A stretch of DNA of 6,533 nucleotides from Rhodospirillales bacterium (GTDB lineage Bacteria; Pseudomonadota; Alphaproteobacteria; UBA9219): the NCBI GenBank assembly GCA_015654915.1, contig JAATFY010000200.1:1-6533 (forward strand), read 5' to 3'. Of this stretch, positions 5,946 through 6,533 are shown piece after piece (positions within the stretch are counted from its first letter, which is position 1; each line of letters opens with the position of its first letter). Under the pieces are notes generated by a model. That model searched no databases, was not told the DNA's origin, and saw nothing but the letters and a program-made list of their open reading frames with translations. The translations under genes were made by a program, and so were the position numbers.

Positions 5946-5967
5946 ACACCCCCACGGACACCCCCAC
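5946..5967. repeat. Tandem ACACCCCCAC repeats upstream of the integrase (arm-type site candidate)
   Basis: ACACCCCCAC occurs at 5946-5955 and again at 5958-5967, 12 bases apart, about 26 bases before the integrase start. Similar G/C-run direct repeats are common between P4-type integrase genes and their tRNA target and are thought to bind the integrase N-terminal domain. The same motif recurs at the left end (2619-2628, and inverted at 2641-2648). Confidence 0.55.
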
Positions 5968-5998
5968 CTTGCGCGGAAGCCCGCGGGCGCGTCTGCAT

Positions 5999-6070
5999 GA
6001 TAGCAAACAAAACGCCTTATTTCATGCCGTATTTTCGGGTATTTCGGGATGATGGCAAACGATGCCAAAC
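5999..6070. repeat. GATRGCAAAC-like direct repeats between integrase and tRNA fragment
   Basis: GATAGCAAAC (5999-6008), GATGGCAAAC (6051-6060) and GATGCCAAAC (6061-6070) are in the same orientation, the last two in tandem directly before the tRNA fragment. ATAGCAAACA also occurs just inside the left end (2574-2583). They are a second candidate set of integrase or excisionase binding sites; this is inferred from position and recurrence. Confidence 0.45.
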
Positions 6071-6076
6071 AAAATA

Positions 6077-6131
6077 TGGTGCCCCAGGAGGGACTTGAAC
6101 CCCCACATCGTTGCCGATAGTAGATTTTGAG
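6077..6131 (-). tRNA. tRNA-Leu(CAA), 3' fragment (attachment-site remnant)
   Basis: On the minus strand from 6131: anticodon loop CTCAAAA (anticodon CAA at 6129-6127), the 3' side of the anticodon stem TCTAC (6124-6120), a class II variable arm ATCG-GCAA-CGAT, T arm GGGGG-TTCAAGT-CCCTC (6104-6088), acceptor 3' strand CTGGGGC (6087-6081), discriminator A and encoded CCA (6079-6077). The 5' half (acceptor GCCCCAG, D arm, and 5' anticodon strand expected as GTAGA) is missing: the sequence past 6131 reads TCAGT and does not pair. It is therefore not a functional tRNA but the 3' part captured by site-specific integration, with its CCA end facing the integrase gene. Confidence 0.85.
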
Positions 6132-6431
6132 ACTGATGCAGATACCGCTAAGTTTTTGAAATCATGTTGATATTTCGTCACAAGTGCGTTATGTGTAAGC
6201 GATGTAAGGCAAATCCGGCCTTCCACGCATGCCACCGATGGGACTTGCGCCCAGACACCAGGGTCGAACGGCCCGCCAGAGACGAACGTCTCGCCAATGA
6301 AGGCCCACAGCCTTCGACGTCCGGTGAATTTTGCGGGGAAGTGAAGCGATCACGCGTGCCTGCCTCACAGTTACATAATTGGCCGCTGAAAATCACTCAA
6401 GCTTCAATGGCGGCGACTGAATCGCGCTCGT
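6132..6431. other. Non-coding region right of the tRNA break; no gene seen
   Basis: No convincing gene in about 300 bases. A perfect short dyad GAGACG-AA-CGTCTC lies at 6279-6292. Short minus-strand frames here have no recognisable features and atypical composition. Just past the break, the minus strand reads GGTATCTGCA at the position where a tRNA-Leu D arm (GGTAGACGCA-like) would be; this could be a decayed or element-borne tRNA segment, or chance. Confidence 0.4.
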
Positions 6432-6533
6432 CTATTCCTCCGGAAGATATTTGGCCCAGTTCAACCGGGCATACTCAGACATGCCCCGTGCCGGCGCATA
6501 CATGGGGTAGATCGCCCGAAACTGCTGCAAAAC
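6432..6533 (-). CDS. C-terminal end of an unidentified protein, partial
   Basis: The last 33 codons and a TAG stop (6434-6432) of a gene entering from the right. The visible end, including PMYAPARGMSEYARLNWAKY and LPEE, has a convincing protein-like composition, but I do not recognise the family. It could belong to a second mobile element beyond the broken tRNA or to the host chromosome. Confidence 0.5.
   Translation of the reverse strand, partial: VLQQFRAIYPMYAPARGMSEYARLNWAKYLPEE

Noticed and set aside
6017..6235. Minus-strand 72-codon frame over the tRNA fragment
   Set aside because: It contains VQVPPGAP, the typical artefact of translating a tRNA T arm and acceptor end.
6178..6396. Minus-strand 72-codon frame at the right
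   Set aside because: Atypical composition, no domain and no clear ribosome site; overlaps another equally weak frame.
1..6533. CRISPR array, toxin-antitoxin antitoxin partner for Fic, or insertion sequence
   Set aside because: No regular repeat-spacer pattern, no transposase, and no small antitoxin gene next to fic; the inhibitory helix is built into the Fic protein, so no separate antitoxin is needed.

Overview
The window (about 6.5 kb, moderately GC-rich) reads as a proteobacterial chromosome, most likely alphaproteobacterial. That assignment is an inference from gene content and base use, since no rRNA or other marker gene is present. Every gene I can support lies on the minus strand, so transcription runs from high to low coordinates.

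Left part (1-2354), probable host genes: a secreted TPR protein with an internal duplication (1239-2354), 32 bases ahead of a periplasmic P19-type iron/copper-binding protein (670-1206). After a 144-base gap with a perfect dyad comes a response regulator with a REC domain and the start of an EAL c-di-GMP phosphodiesterase domain (1-525, cut by the window edge).

Middle part (about 2534-6131), a decayed integrative element of about 3.6 kb. At its right end are the 3' part of a tRNA-Leu(CAA) gene (6077-6131), repeated motifs typical of integrase arm sites, and the first 65 or so codons of a DUF4102/P4-type tyrosine integrase (5711-5920). The integrase is cut short and runs straight into a headless DUF3987 (YfjI-like) ATPase gene (4192-5716), which also carries an internal frameshift. 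Next comes an intact class II Fic AMP-transferase with a DUF4172 N-terminus and a C-terminal winged helix (2821-3945). At the left end (2534-2555) lies a degenerate copy of the tRNA 3' end in the same orientation, accompanied by the same two arm-like motifs found at the right end. Fic is the only intact gene, so the element looks like a non-mobile remnant that kept one cargo gene.

The most striking regulatory structure is a set of six copies of GCGGYRAAT (either strand) within 99 bases over the fic promoter and start codon (3946-4044). It looks like an operator array, and the winged helix at the end of Fic itself is an obvious candidate to bind it.

Right edge (6132-6533): no recognisable gene except the last 33 codons of an unidentified minus-strand gene. 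The tRNA homology stops abruptly in the anticodon arm at 6131, so this side may be another integrated element or a rearrangement.
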